Positions 1 to 9,852 of a DNA stretch of 64,000 nt are shown piece after piece. The stretch spans positions 248,001 through 312,000 of the forward strand of contig CAVTCZ010000013.1 in the NCBI GenBank assembly GCA_963733395.1. Direction: 5' to 3'. The notes below the pieces were generated by a model. The model had not been told where the DNA came from, did no database searches, and saw only the letters and a list, made by a program, of their open reading frames with translations. How positions within the stretch are numbered: position 1 is the stretch's first letter; each line of letters begins with the position of its first letter. The position numbers and the translations under genes are program-made. This stretch comes from JADKAV01 sp963733395. Its GTDB lineage: Bacteria > Actinomycetota > Actinomycetes > S36-B12 > UBA10799.

Positions 1-606
1 TCGGCTTTGCCCGCGCCGGAGGCGATGAGCACGATCTCGTCGGCGGTGTTGATCGCGTCGAATGACAGCGAGATCCGCACCGGCGGTGGTTTGGGGGAGT
101 CGGTGACGGCGAATGCCGGACGCGTTTCCCGAAGCCCGGGGTGCTCGGGGAACAAGGAGGCAACATGGCCGTCCTCGCCCATGCCCAGGATGCTGATGCA
201 GAAGGGCGGGCACGGATCACCGAAGGCCGCGAGTTCGACTGCGTAGGCCTCGCGCACCTGCCGCCACGTCCACGACCTGGTCGCTGCTGGGCATCGGATG
301 CACGTTCGCCGCCGGCAGCCCCACGACGTCCAGGAAGGCGGCGTGGGCCATCGTGTCGTTGCGCTGGTCGTCACCCATGGGCACGAACCGCTCGTCGGAC
401 CACCACACGTGCACCCGGGCCCAGTCGATCCCGGTATCGGTGGCCAGACTCGCCAGCGCCCCGTGACCGCCTCGGCCCCCGGTCAGGCAGATATGGGCCA
501 CCTGGTTGTCTGCGAGCCTGCGCAGGATCGCGCCCGCCATGCGGTTGGCCACGGCCAGCGAGACCGCAGCTGCATCCGGATAGACCCCGATCTGGATGGC
601 GCTCAT
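1..606 (-). CDS. pgl: 6-phosphogluconolactonase, C-terminus cut by window edge, frameshifted
   Basis: Hydrolyses 6-phosphogluconolactone to 6-phosphogluconate in the cytosolic oxidative pentose phosphate pathway. The N-terminal part shows LTGGRGG and the WWSDERFVP motif of the Pgl/DevB family. The frame is lost near 262; in the next frame the family motif ILGMGEDGHVASLFP and then DAINTADEIVLIASG continue to the window edge, so one base was lost or gained. The ATG at 606 overlaps the end of opcA (ATGA), the usual operon arrangement with opcA and zwf. The last residues lie outside the window. Family assignment is firm; whether the frameshift is biological is doubtful. Confidence 0.9.
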
Positions 607-1574
607 GCGTCGGCCGTATCCGGGGCAGAGGGCTCGGGCGTGGCCGGGCGCCGGCGGCGACGCGCCGGGGGAGTCTCCAGCGTGACCGCGGCCAATGCCT
701 CGGCGTAGGTCTCGTCGGGATCGAGGCGTCGCAGTTCCTCGCCGATGAGGTCGCGCAGGTCGCGGCGCGGCAGCGGAACGTCGTGGCTGGTGTTGCCGGG
801 ACGGGACAAGCGGCCGGTGCGCCCCTCCGGTCTGGTCAACTCGATGGGTCCGACCTCGGTGTGGATGACGACCCCGGTGATACCCGGACCACGGCTGCGG
901 TGCAGTTCGACCGGGACCTGCAGGCAGTTGTGCAGCCAAGCCTGCAGCAGCGCACCCGACGGGTTGGAGCGTTCACAGCTCACGTCCACGTTCGTGATCG
1001 TCTGGAACGGCTGGTCCAGCGCCGCGGCCAGCATCGATCGCCACACGGTGGTGCGGGTCCATGCCAGATCGGTGTCACCGGCGACATAGCCCTGCTGGCG
1101 CTCGATGAGGGAGTGCATCGGGTGGCGACTGGCGGCCGCATCCGTGATCCGGCGCTGCGCCATCCTCCCGATGGGGTCCGCAGACGGAACGTCCGGACAC
1201 ACCGTCGGCCACCAGACCACGACCGGGGTGTCCGGCAGCAGCAACGGCAGCGCCACCGACGCGCCGTGACTGGCGAGCTCGCCGCGCAGTCGCAGCCGAA
1301 CGGTTTCTCCGGGGCCCATGGTGTCGCCCACGTCGATGTTGGCGTCCAACTGCGGCTCGACCCGGCCCGGTCTCGGGATGAGCGTGATGATGCGGCAGGG
1401 GTGTTCCATGGCTGAGAAGGCCGCGGCCCGGGTGGCGTCCGACTGGTTCTCCTCGTCGGTGACGATGATCAGCGTCAGCACCATGCCGGTCGCGGTGGCA
1501 CCCACCCGGTGGCGTTCCTCGTTGATGGTCCGCACGATGTCGCCGGCGGTGGTGTTCTCCAGTCGGGTGGTCAT
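603..1574 (-). CDS. opcA: Glucose-6-phosphate dehydrogenase assembly protein OpcA
   Basis: A 323-residue protein of the OpcA family, which promotes assembly or redox activation of glucose-6-phosphate dehydrogenase in cyanobacteria and actinobacteria. It has the family hallmarks VVVWWPTVCPDVP in the middle and HPCRIITLIPRP near residue 80, and no catalytic motif. It lies between zwf and pgl with ATGA overlaps on both sides, which indicates translational coupling and a joint role with Zwf. The C-terminal tail (about the last 25 residues) is Arg/Pro-rich and probably disordered. The ATG at 1574 is forced by the overlap with the zwf stop. Confidence 0.93.
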   Translation of the reverse strand: MTTRLENTTAGDIVRTINEERHRVGATATGMVLTLIIVTDEENQSDATRAAAFSAMEHPCRIITLIPRPGRVEPQLDANIDVGDTMGPGETVRLRLRGELASHGASVALPLLLPDTPVVVWWPTVCPDVPSADPIGRMAQRRITDAAASRHPMHSLIERQQGYVAGDTDLAWTRTTVWRSMLAAALDQPFQTITNVDVSCERSNPSGALLQAWLHNCLQVPVELHRSRGPGITGVVIHTEVGPIELTRPEGRTGRLSRPGNTSHDVPLPRRDLRDLIGEELRRLDPDETYAEALAAVTLETPPARRRRRPATPEPSAPDTADA

Positions 1575-3109
1575 GGCCGCCGCCAGACCCGGCCGTCGCG
1601 GGCCAGCATCTCGTCGGAACTGGCCGGCCCCCAGGTGCCGGGATCGTAGGTTTCGGGTTTGCCGCTGGCTGCCCAGTGCTCCAGGATCGGGTCGAGGATC
1701 CGCCAGGACATCTCCACCTCTTCGTGCCGGGGGAACAGCGGCGGGTCGCCCAGCAGCACGTCGAGGATGAGCCGTTCGTAGGCCTCCGGGCTGGACTCGG
1801 TGAACGAGTCGCCGTACATGAAGTCCATGGTCACGTCGCGCACCTCCATCTGCGTGCCGGGGACCTTGGAGCCGAACTTCATCGTGATCCCTTCATCCGG
1901 CTGCACCCGGATGACCAGGGTGTTCGAGCCCAGTTCCTGGGTGTCGGTCGTCGCGAACGGCAGGTGGGGTGCCCGTTTGAAGACCACGGCGATCTCCGAC
2001 ACCCGCCGGCCCAGTCGCTTGCCGGTCCGCAGGTAGAACGGGACCCCGGCCCAGCGGCGGGTATCGACGTGCAGGGTGATCGCAGCGTAGGTCTCCGTGG
2101 TGGAGGTCTTGGGGATGTTGGCCTCCTGCATGTAGCCGCACACCTCTTCGCCGCCCTGCCAACCCGGGCCGTACTGGCCGCGGGCGGTGTGCTCGTCGAG
2201 GTCGTCCGGCAGCACCACCGAGGCCAGCACCTTCTCCTTCTCGATCCGGACGTGCTCGGCTGAGAACGAGACCGGCTCCTCCATCGCGGTCAGGGCCATG
2301 AGCTGCAGCAGGTGGTTCTGGATCACGTCGCGAGCCGCACCGATGCCGTCGTAGTATCCGGCCCGGCTGCCGATGCCGATGTCCTCGGCCATGGTGATCT
2401 GCACGTGATCGATGTAGTTGCTGTTCCAGATCGGCTCGAACAAGGTGTTGGCGAACCGCAGAGCCAACATGTTCTGGACGGTCTCCTTGCCCAGGTAGTG
2501 GTCGATCCGGAAGATGGAACCGCTCGGGAAGACCTCGTCGAGCACGTTGTTGAGTTCCTGGGCGCTCTCCAAATCGTGTCCGAACGGCTTCTCCACCACG
2601 ACTCGCCGCCACCCGCCACGATCCTGGGAGGCCAGGCCCGAACGCTTGAGCTGCTGCACGACCAGCGGGAACAATCCCGGCGGGATCGACAGATAGAAGG
2701 CGGTGTTGCCGCCGGTGCCCTGTTCGTTGGCCAGTTCCGTGACGGTTGCGGCCAAGGCGTCGAAGGCGGTGTCGTCGGTGAAATCCCCGGCCACGAAGCG
2801 GAAGCCCTGCGCCAACTGGTTCCAGACATCCTCCCGGAACTCGGTGCGGGAGTGCTGGCGCACCGAGTCGTGGACCTCCTGGGCGAAGTCCTCCTCGCTG
2901 AACTCGCGACGGGCGAAGCCGACCAGCGCGAACGACGGCGGCAGCAGGCCGCGATTGGCGAGGTCGTACACGGCCGGCATCAACTTCTTGCGGGACAGGT
3001 CTCCGGTGACGCCGAAGATGACAAGTGCGCAGGGACCCGCGACCCGCGGCAGCCGACGGTCCAGCGGGCTGCGCAGTGGGTTGGCGCTGGTGAATTCGGC
3101 CTGCCTCAT
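1571..3109 (-). CDS. zwf: Glucose-6-phosphate 1-dehydrogenase
   Basis: Oxidises glucose 6-phosphate to 6-phosphogluconolactone, producing NADPH. At 512 residues it has the usual length. The nucleotide-binding motif GVTGDLSRKK is at residues 33-42 and the substrate/catalytic motif RIDHYLGKE at 201-209; the C-terminal dimerisation domain is complete. The open frame extends further upstream, but the ATG at 3109 overlaps the tal stop (ATGA) and places the Rossmann motif at the expected distance from the N-terminus. It sits between tal and opcA in a tightly coupled minus-strand operon. Confidence 0.97.
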   Translation of the reverse strand: MRQAEFTSANPLRSPLDRRLPRVAGPCALVIFGVTGDLSRKKLMPAVYDLANRGLLPPSFALVGFARREFSEEDFAQEVHDSVRQHSRTEFREDVWNQLAQGFRFVAGDFTDDTAFDALAATVTELANEQGTGGNTAFYLSIPPGLFPLVVQQLKRSGLASQDRGGWRRVVVEKPFGHDLESAQELNNVLDEVFPSGSIFRIDHYLGKETVQNMLALRFANTLFEPIWNSNYIDHVQITMAEDIGIGSRAGYYDGIGAARDVIQNHLLQLMALTAMEEPVSFSAEHVRIEKEKVLASVVLPDDLDEHTARGQYGPGWQGGEEVCGYMQEANIPKTSTTETYAAITLHVDTRRWAGVPFYLRTGKRLGRRVSEIAVVFKRAPHLPFATTDTQELGSNTLVIRVQPDEGITMKFGSKVPGTQMEVRDVTMDFMYGDSFTESSPEAYERLILDVLLGDPPLFPRHEEVEMSWRILDPILEHWAASGKPETYDPGTWGPASSDEMLARDGRVWRRP

Positions 3110-4224
3110 GAGGTCCCCCGATCGGCGGCCATGGCGGAGTCGACCGTTGCCAGGAGTTCCTCCCAGGCGTCCTTGAACTTCTCGACGCCCTCCACTTCCA
3201 GCGTTTCGAACACTGCGTCCAGGTCGATGCCCAGGGCTGTCAGGTCGTCGAACACCTGTTGGCTGGCCGGTCCTTGGCCGTCGAGGGTGTCGCCGGTGAG
3301 GTGGCCGTGGTCGGCGACGGCCCGCAGTGTGGGTTCTGGCATGGTGTTGACGCAGCCGTGCCCCGCCAGGCCCACAACGTACATGTCGTCGGGGAAAGCG
3401 GGGTCCTTGACGCCGGTCGATGCCCATAGCGGCCGCTGCGGCGCGGCCCCGGCGGCCTCGAGCGCCTGCCAGCGGGGGCTGCTCCGGAACTCCTGATACA
3501 CCTGCCATGCCAGCCGGGCGTTGGCCAGTCCGGCCTTGCCCCTGCGCGCCGCAGCCGTCTGGCCGCCGATCCGGTCCAACTCCTTGTCCACCGCGGTGTC
3601 GACCCGGCTGACGAAGAACGACGCCACCGAGTGGACATCGGACACGGGCTGGCCGGCCGCGATGCGGGCTTCCAAACCGCTGGCCCACGCGTCCAGAACC
3701 AGGCGATAGCGGACAACACTGAAGATGAGGGTGACGTTGACACTGATGCCTTCGGACAAGGCCTGTGTGACGGCGGGCAACCCCTCCACGGTGCCGGGGA
3801 TCTTGATGAGCAGGTTGGGCCGGTTCACCTCGGCCCACAGCGCTCGGGCCTGCTGGATCGTGTTCTGCGTGTCGCGGGCCAACCGCGGGTCGACCTCGAT
3901 GGACACCCGGCCGTCCACGCCACCGGTGCGGGCGGAGACATCGGCCAGGACGTCGCATGCGTCGCGGACGTCCTGAGTGGTCATCTCGCGAACGGCGAAG
4001 TCAGCGTCGGCCTGACCGCTGGCCAGGCTCGCCACCTGGACCGCGTAGGCATCGGCGCCCGTCGATATCGCCTTGGAGAAGATGGAGGGGTTGGTCGTGA
4101 CCCCGACGACGTGGTCATTCTCGATCAACGCCGCGAGCCCGCCGGTGGTCAGCCGGCTCCGGTCGAGGTCGTCCAACCAGATGGAGACGCCGAGCTCGGA
4201 CAGTTCCTGGAGACGATCGGTCAT
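3106..4224 (-). CDS. tal: Transaldolase
   Basis: Transfers a dihydroxyacetone unit between sugar phosphates in the non-oxidative pentose phosphate pathway. The 372 residues fit the longer actinobacterial transaldolases. GVTTNPSIFSKAI is at 41-53 and the Schiff-base lysine lies in NLLIKIPGT (Lys141). The start at 4224 is preceded by the strong ribosome site AAGGAGGAG, which decides it over an upstream in-frame ATG. Downstream it overlaps zwf by ATGA; upstream a small membrane-protein gene separates it from tkt. Confidence 0.96.
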   Translation of the reverse strand: MTDRLQELSELGVSIWLDDLDRSRLTTGGLAALIENDHVVGVTTNPSIFSKAISTGADAYAVQVASLASGQADADFAVREMTTQDVRDACDVLADVSARTGGVDGRVSIEVDPRLARDTQNTIQQARALWAEVNRPNLLIKIPGTVEGLPAVTQALSEGISVNVTLIFSVVRYRLVLDAWASGLEARIAAGQPVSDVHSVASFFVSRVDTAVDKELDRIGGQTAAARRGKAGLANARLAWQVYQEFRSSPRWQALEAAGAAPQRPLWASTGVKDPAFPDDMYVVGLAGHGCVNTMPEPTLRAVADHGHLTGDTLDGQGPASQQVFDDLTALGIDLDAVFETLEVEGVEKFKDAWEELLATVDSAMAADRGTS

Positions 4225-4296
4225 GTGCTCCTCCTTAGGTGCAGAACGGTACCTATCGGCGGGGTGGGTTCGCTGCGTGAGCATGGGCGCAGGCCG

Positions 4297-4758
4297 TCAC
4301 CCGGCGATCATCCCCAAGGTGCCCAGAATGCTGAGGTTGAGTCCGAACGCCGCGATTCCGAGCAGCGGGCCCAGGGGTCGTCGACCGGTCTCGGGGGTGG
4401 ACATGACCTGCATCGCGGCCACCGCCAGCAGGTAGATCCCGAACGTCAGGAAGGTGGTGGCCTGCGCGGCGATGCCCCAGTCGAAGAGCACGGCGAGGAC
4501 GGCGGTGGCCCCCCACGCGAGGTTGGCCAGACCGACCTCGATCTGGAAGTTGTTCCTGGTGCCCAGATCCCAGCCCATCCGCGCGGCGTCGGAGCGATGG
4601 AACACCGAGTGCCGGACGAACGACAGCAGCCCGGCCAACCCCACCGCCAGCAGGGTGGCGATACTCAGCGACGGCGGGTCCGAGTGCACCGTGTACATGC
4701 CGACCACGATGCCGACGGCCCCGACCACGTAGGTGGCGTACATGAGCCTGGCGGCCAT
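4297..4758 (-). CDS. Small membrane protein of unknown function, about four TM helices
   Basis: A 153-residue hydrophobic protein with about four predicted membrane spans: YATYVVGAVGIVVGMY, ATLLAVGLAGLLSFVR, an alanine-rich third span and a C-terminal LGIAAFGLNLSILGTLGMI. A polar loop carries HSVFHRSDAARMGWDLGTRNNFQ, which looks conserved in type and resembles DUF6790-like proteins, though I cannot confirm the family. The longer frame would begin at 4821 inside tkt; the ATG at 4758 leaves 19 bp to the tkt stop. It sits between tkt and tal, but no link to sugar metabolism is visible in the sequence. Confidence 0.75.
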   Translation of the reverse strand: MAARLMYATYVVGAVGIVVGMYTVHSDPPSLSIATLLAVGLAGLLSFVRHSVFHRSDAARMGWDLGTRNNFQIEVGLANLAWGATAVLAVLFDWGIAAQATTFLTFGIYLLAVAAMQVMSTPETGRRPLGPLLGIAAFGLNLSILGTLGMIAG

Positions 4759-4777
4759 GTGCGGGTCTGCGGGAGTC

Positions 4778-6817
4778 TCAGGTTGCGGCAAGGGAATCCC
4801 TCGCGGCGCCCACGACCGCATCGGCGGTGATCCCGAACTGCTCGTACAGGGTCTGGTAGTCCGCCGAAGCCCCGAAATGCTCCAGGCTCACGCAGCGGCC
4901 CTCGGTGCCCACGTACTTGTACCAGGGCATCGCCCGCCCGGCCTCGACCGAGACCCGGGCCTTGACGGCGGCGGGGAGCACCGACTCGCGATACTGGGCC
5001 GGCTGCTCGTCGAACCACTCCGTGCACGGCATCGAGACCACGCGGGTCGGGATGCCGTCAGCCTGCAGCGTCTCCCGCGCCGCCAGCGCCAGTTGCACCT
5101 CCGAGCCGGTGCCGATGAGTATGACCCGCGCATCGCCGCCCTCGGCCTCGGCCAGCACGTAACCGCCGCGGCCCACATCGGCAACCGGGTCCAAGGTCGG
5201 GACGTTCTGCCGGGTGAGCGCGAGTGCGGCCGGCCGCCGGTTCTTCAGAATCTGTAACCAGCAGGCCGCGGTCTCGTTGGCATCCGCCGGCCGCACCACG
5301 TCCAGTCCGGGGATCGCCCGCAGCGCGGTGAGGTGCTCGACCGGCTGGTGGGTGGGTCCGTCCTCGCCGAGTCCGATCGAGTCGTGCGTCCAGACGTACG
5401 TGACCGGCGCCTGCATGAGCGCCGCCAGTCGCACCGCCCCGCGCATGTAGTCGGAGAAGACCAGGAAGGTCCCACCGAACGGGCGGGTCAGCCCGCCCAG
5501 GGCGATCCCGTTGAGGATCGCCCCCATGGCGTGTTCGCGGATTCCGAAGTGCAGGATCCGTCCGTACGGCGTGGCTCCGGGCGCCCGCGAATCCGCCGGC
5601 AGGAACGAACCACCACCCTCGATGGTCGTGAGGTTGCTCTCCGCGAGGTCGGCCGAACCGCCCCAGAACTCGGGCATGACAGCGGCGATGGCGTTGATCA
5701 CTTCGCCGGACGCCTTTCGTGTGGCCATCGGCTTGGCCGGGTCGAACCGGGGCATGACGGTATCGAGCCCGTCGGGCAGCCGCTTTGCGACCAAGCGGTC
5801 GAGCAGTGCGATCTTGTCGGGGTGTGCGGCCTGCCAGGCGTCGAACGGGATGTTCCACTCCGCGTGGGTCTGCGCGCCACGGGCCTTGACCTCGCGGACG
5901 TGGTCGAGCACGGCCGGGTCGACGAAGAAGTCCTGCTTCGGGTCCATGCCCATGACGGCCTTGGTCTTGGCCACTTCCTCGTCGCCGAGTGCCGATCCGT
6001 GCGACTTGCCGGTGTTCTGCAAGTCCGGTGCGGGCCAGGCGATGATCGTGCGCAGCGAAATGATCGACGGGCGGCCGTGCTCGTCCATGGCGTTGCGCAT
6101 GGCTGTGGCCAGGGCCTGGACGTCGACGTCGCCGTCCACGCCGAGATCAACGTGCTGGGTGTGCCAGCCGTATGCCGCGTGCCGTGCCAGGACGTCCTCG
6201 CTGAAGGAGACCTCCGTGTTGCCCTCGATGGAGATGTGATTGTCGTCGTAGATGACGATCAGATTGCCGAGTTCCTGGTGCCCGGCCAGGCTGGCGGCCT
6301 CGGAGCTGATCCCCTCCTGCATGCAGCCGTCACCGGCGAAGACCCACACCCGGTGGTCGAACGGGCTGCGCCCCACTTCCGCGACGGGGTCGAACAGGCC
6401 GCGCACGTAGCGGGCGTCCATGGCCATGCCCACGGCGGTCGCGTAGCCCTGTCCCAGCGGTCCGGTGGTGGTCTCGATCCCCACCGTGTGCCCGTACTCC
6501 GGATGTCCCGGGGTCTTGCTGCCCCAGGTGCGGAAGGCCTCGAGGTCGGACAGCTCCAGGCCGTAGCCGCTGAAGTACAACTGGATGTACTGCGTCAGGG
6601 ACGTGTGCCCGTTGGAGAGCACGAAGCGATCGCGACCGAGCCAGGAGGGGTCTGCCGGGTCGTGGCGCAGGAAGCGCTGGAACAACAGGTACGCCGCCGG
6701 GGCCAGGCTCATCGCCGTGCCCGGGTGGCCGTTACCCACCTTCTGCACCGCGTCCATGGCCAGCGCTCGCACGGTGTCCACGGCCTTGCGGTCGAGTTCG
6801 GTCCATTCGACTGTCAC
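4778..6817 (-). CDS. tkt: Transketolase
   Basis: Thiamine-diphosphate enzyme that moves two-carbon units between pentose and hexose phosphates. The 679 residues are full length. GNGHPGTAMS (28-37), the GDGCMQEG ThDP/Mg signature and EDGPTHQPVEH of the pyrimidine domain are all present. It starts with GTG at 6817 behind a GAAAGGA ribosome site. It is the first gene of the minus-strand pentose phosphate block (tkt, membrane protein, tal, zwf, opcA, pgl). Confidence 0.97.
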   Translation of the reverse strand: MTVEWTELDRKAVDTVRALAMDAVQKVGNGHPGTAMSLAPAAYLLFQRFLRHDPADPSWLGRDRFVLSNGHTSLTQYIQLYFSGYGLELSDLEAFRTWGSKTPGHPEYGHTVGIETTTGPLGQGYATAVGMAMDARYVRGLFDPVAEVGRSPFDHRVWVFAGDGCMQEGISSEAASLAGHQELGNLIVIYDDNHISIEGNTEVSFSEDVLARHAAYGWHTQHVDLGVDGDVDVQALATAMRNAMDEHGRPSIISLRTIIAWPAPDLQNTGKSHGSALGDEEVAKTKAVMGMDPKQDFFVDPAVLDHVREVKARGAQTHAEWNIPFDAWQAAHPDKIALLDRLVAKRLPDGLDTVMPRFDPAKPMATRKASGEVINAIAAVMPEFWGGSADLAESNLTTIEGGGSFLPADSRAPGATPYGRILHFGIREHAMGAILNGIALGGLTRPFGGTFLVFSDYMRGAVRLAALMQAPVTYVWTHDSIGLGEDGPTHQPVEHLTALRAIPGLDVVRPADANETAACWLQILKNRRPAALALTRQNVPTLDPVADVGRGGYVLAEAEGGDARVILIGTGSEVQLALAARETLQADGIPTRVVSMPCTEWFDEQPAQYRESVLPAAVKARVSVEAGRAMPWYKYVGTEGRCVSLEHFGASADYQTLYEQFGITADAVVGAARDSLAAT

Positions 6818-6869
6818 TGCGCGTCCTTTCGCTCAAGCCCGACGCCTGAGCGTACCGGCTCCCGGCGGC

Positions 6870-7944
6870 TCACGTCGTGCGCACACGACCCGCCTGATCG
6901 ACCGCGCTGTGGACGAGTTCGCCCGTCTGGGCGCACATGGTCCCGATGAGGCCCATCGCCCCCGGAACGAGGCCCAAACCGAAGTACCCGTGGATCTGAT
7001 CGTCCTGGCAGTGGTGGGCGACCGGCACCCCGGCGTCCAGCAGGGCCCGGGCATACGCCTGCCCTTCGTCGCGCAACGGGTCGAAGCCGGCGGTCCAGAT
7101 CCGGGCCGGGGGCAGGCCGGACAGGTCATCGGCCAGCAGTGGTGAGACCCGCGGGTCCAGGGCGAGTTCGGGTGCGGGCAGGTACTGCTCGCGGTACCAC
7201 CGCATGTCGGCCGCCGTGAGCAGGAATCCCTCACCCAAGGAGGTGATCGACGGCGACGTCATCCGCAGGTCGGTGGCGGGGTAGACCAGGGCTTGGGCGA
7301 CGGGTGTGGGTCCCTGCTCGCGGGTGACCAGGCAGACCGACGCAGCCAGGTTCGCGCCGGCGCTGTCGCCCATGACAGCTACCGCGCCGGGGATCGCTGC
7401 GAACTCCGCGGGGTGGGCGTAGATGTACTGAAAGGCCGCGACGGCGTCCTCGAGCGGGCCCGGGAACGGCGTCTCGGGGGCCAACCGGTAGTCGACGGCC
7501 ACGACCGCGCAGCCGGTCAGCGCCGCAAGCAGCCGGCAGACGCCCGTCGTGGCTGTCCAGGTCGCCGACGGTCCAGCCGCCGCCGTGGTAGTACACGATC
7601 ACGGGCACCGGCCCCACCGCCCGCGGACTGCGGTACATCCTGACGCGAACCGGTCCGGCGGGTCCGGGAACCGTGCGGTCGAGGATCCGGACGCCGCGCA
7701 GGGCCGGCATCATCAGCCGGGTCGAGCGGCGGATCTCCTTGCGTCGGCGCTGCGGGTCGTCGCCGGAACCGGTGGTCGGCGCGCCCCGGGCGGCAAGGCC
7801 CAGGATGAGGCTGACCGCCGGGGCGAGGGTGCGTCCGTCGATCTGGGGCGGCGGTCCCACCAGCCGTTCCACCAGGGGTGCGGGAAGTGCCAGCAGCCTG
7901 CGCAGCGAACGCTGGGTGGGTGTCAGTCGGAACGTGTGGGTCAC
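6870..7944 (-). CDS. Alpha/beta hydrolase, hormone-sensitive-lipase type esterase, frameshifted
   Basis: Esterase or lipase of the HSL (family IV) alpha/beta-hydrolase group. The N-terminal part has YYHGGGWTVGDLDSHDG, the oxyanion-hole HGGG; the frame then shifts near 7538 and continues as VAVDYRLAPETPFPG followed by the nucleophile elbow GDSAGAN. The late Asp (GFDPLRDEG) and His (QIHGYF) complete the triad. The start is taken as GTG 7944; the ribosome site there is poor. It lies between tkt and the divergent ctaB, 103 bp away. Substrate unknown. The break looks like a one-base sequencing error because every catalytic element survives. Confidence 0.85.
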
Positions 7945-8047
7945 GGGTTCACTGTGCCGGGTCGGCCACGAAGCCCCGGCAGCGACCCGGATCCCAATCC
8001 GCTGCCAGGCGTATCGCCGCGGCTGCCGGGCACGGTAGTCTGCTGGG

Positions 8048-8959
8048 GTGGCGAGCGCGAGTGTCGAGACCCCAGCGGGGGTCAGGACCAGCACGTGGCG
8101 GGCCTATCTGGCGCTCACCAAGCCCCGCATCATCGAACTGCTGCTGGTGACGACGGTGCCGGCCATGGTGCTGGCCGCCCGCGGGTTGCCGCCGCTGTCG
8201 ACGCTGGTCGCGACTCTGATCGGCGGTTCTTTGGCCGCAGCCGGGGCGAACGCGATGAACAGCGTCTACGACCGGGACATCGACTCGGTGATGAAACGCA
8301 CCAGTACCCGGCCGATGGTCACCGGCAGGATCAGTCCGGCCGCCGGATGGGCTTTCGGCAGTGCCCTCAGTGCGCTGTCGGTGGTGTGGCTCGCCTGGTC
8401 GACCAATGCTCTGGCCGCAGGTCTGGCGGGTCTGGCCATCTTCTTGTACGTGGTCGGCTACACGATGATCCTCAAGCGCCGGACCTCCCAGAACATCGTG
8501 TGGGGTGGGGCTGCCGGGTGCTTCCCGGTACTCATCGGTTGGGCTGCGGTCACCGGGCATCTGTCCTGGGCGCCCTGGGTGCTCTTCCTGGTGATCTTCT
8601 TGTGGACCCCTCCGCACTACTGGCCGCTGTCGCTGCGGTTCCGGGAGGACTACGGCAACGCCGGTGTCCCCATGCTTCCGGTGGTTGCCAACACCCGGCA
8701 CGTGGCTGATCAGATCCTCTGGTATTCGATCGCCACGGTGGTCGCCAGCCTCGCCCTCGTGCCGGTGGCTCCGATGGGCTGGATCTACAGCGTGAGCGCG
8801 TTGCTGCTGGGCATGGTCTTCGTGTGGGAGGCCTGGCTGCTCCGGCGCCGGACGCGCGCCGGTGAGGATCCGCGACCGATGCGCCTGTTCCACTGGTCCA
8901 TCACCTATCTGGCGCTGCTGTTCCTGGTGGTGGCCCTCGACCCGCTGTTGCTGGGCTGA
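8048..8959 (+). CDS. ctaB: Protoheme IX farnesyltransferase (heme O synthase)
   Basis: Integral membrane UbiA-family prenyltransferase that adds a farnesyl group to heme B to give heme O for the aa3/caa3 oxidases. The 303 residues contain the prenyl-diphosphate motif NAMNSVYDRDIDSVMKRT and the second Asp-rich-loop region around LWTPPHYWPLSLRFREDY, with about nine hydrophobic segments. It begins with GTG and overlaps the ATP-grasp gene by one base (TGATG). Its product feeds ctaA, encoded convergently just downstream. Confidence 0.96.
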   Translation: MASASVETPAGVRTSTWRAYLALTKPRIIELLLVTTVPAMVLAARGLPPLSTLVATLIGGSLAAAGANAMNSVYDRDIDSVMKRTSTRPMVTGRISPAAGWAFGSALSALSVVWLAWSTNALAAGLAGLAIFLYVVGYTMILKRRTSQNIVWGGAAGCFPVLIGWAAVTGHLSWAPWVLFLVIFLWTPPHYWPLSLRFREDYGNAGVPMLPVVANTRHVADQILWYSIATVVASLALVPVAPMGWIYSVSALLLGMVFVWEAWLLRRRTRAGEDPRPMRLFHWSITYLALLFLVVALDPLLLG

Positions 8960-9852
8960 TGCTGCCGCGGATCGCCTACGTCACCCATGCGGGGAAGGCC
9001 GATCCGGACCCCGACCTGCCACTGGCGGTCGCGGCCTTCGAGCGGGCTGGGCTGCAAGCGGTCCCGGTTGCCTGGGACGCCGCGGTCGACTGGGCCGACT
9101 TCGACCTCGCGGTGGTCCGGTCCCCATGGGACCACCACGACCGGCGGCAAGCGTTCCTGCGCTGGGCCCGCGCTGCAGAGGATCGCACCCTGCTGGCCAA
9201 TGCTGCGGTCACCTTGGCCCGCAACACGGACAAGACCTACCTGCGGGACCTGGCGCGACAGGGGGTGCCCGTCGTGGACACCGTCTGGGTGGAGCCCGGC
9301 GATGACTTGGCCGACAGCGCTGCGCAGATCGAGCGACGCGGCTGGTCGCGGTGCGTGGTCAAGCCCAACGTCGGGCGAGCTGCCCGTCACATTCGTCTGG
9401 TGGAAGGGCCGGCCGCGGCGGCCGCAGCGGCCGCGGACCTGGTGGCCCGGGGGTGGGTGGCCATGATCCAGCCGTACCTCGACGTGGTGGAACAGGACGC
9501 CGAGGTCTGCGTGGTCATGATCGGGGGACAGGTCTCACATGCGGTCTCCCGGGTTCCGCCGCTCACCGCCGGTGGCACAGGGCCCGCCCGGGCAGCGGTC
9601 ACCGTCACTGAGGAGCTCGCGGAGACCGCGGACGAGGTCCTGCGGGTGGCCGCGGCCGGGGAGTCGCTGCTCTATGCCCGGGTGGATCTCGTCCCCCATG
9701 AAGGGCAGTGGCTGCTGCTGGAGTTCGAAGCCACCGAGCCCTGCTTGTTCCTCGACCGCGACGAGCAGGCCGCGGACGCGTTGGCGTGGGCGGCCCGGGA
9801 TATGGTCACCGTGGCTGCGCAGGAAGCGGATTACCTCGCTGGGTCAGGCTGA
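8959..9852 (+). CDS. ATP-grasp domain protein (RimK/glutathione-synthetase-like ligase)
   Basis: A 297-residue cytosolic protein with an N-terminal pre-ATP-grasp region (VVRSPWDHHDRRQAFLRW) and an ATP-grasp core: NTDKTYLRDLARQGVP, the ATP-lysine region CVVKPNVG, the hinge MIQPYLDVVEQDAEVCVV, and the Mg-binding end YARVDLVPHEGQWLLLEFEATEP. This is the layout of YheC/RimK-type carboxylate-amine ligases. No substrate can be named. The ATG overlaps the ctaB stop, suggesting co-transcription, and its 3' end overlaps convergent ctaA by 47 bp. Confidence 0.85.
   Translation: MLPRIAYVTHAGKADPDPDLPLAVAAFERAGLQAVPVAWDAAVDWADFDLAVVRSPWDHHDRRQAFLRWARAAEDRTLLANAAVTLARNTDKTYLRDLARQGVPVVDTVWVEPGDDLADSAAQIERRGWSRCVVKPNVGRAARHIRLVEGPAAAAAAAADLVARGWVAMIQPYLDVVEQDAEVCVVMIGGQVSHAVSRVPPLTAGGTGPARAAVTVTEELAETADEVLRVAAAGESLLYARVDLVPHEGQWLLLEFEATEPCLFLDRDEQAADALAWAARDMVTVAAQEADYLAGSG

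Noticed and set aside
141..1415. Long plus-strand open frame opposite pgl/opcA, and many similar antisense frames across the window
   Set aside because: They lie opposite conserved genes, are Arg/Pro/Gly-rich, have no domain and arise from GC-rich codon bias.
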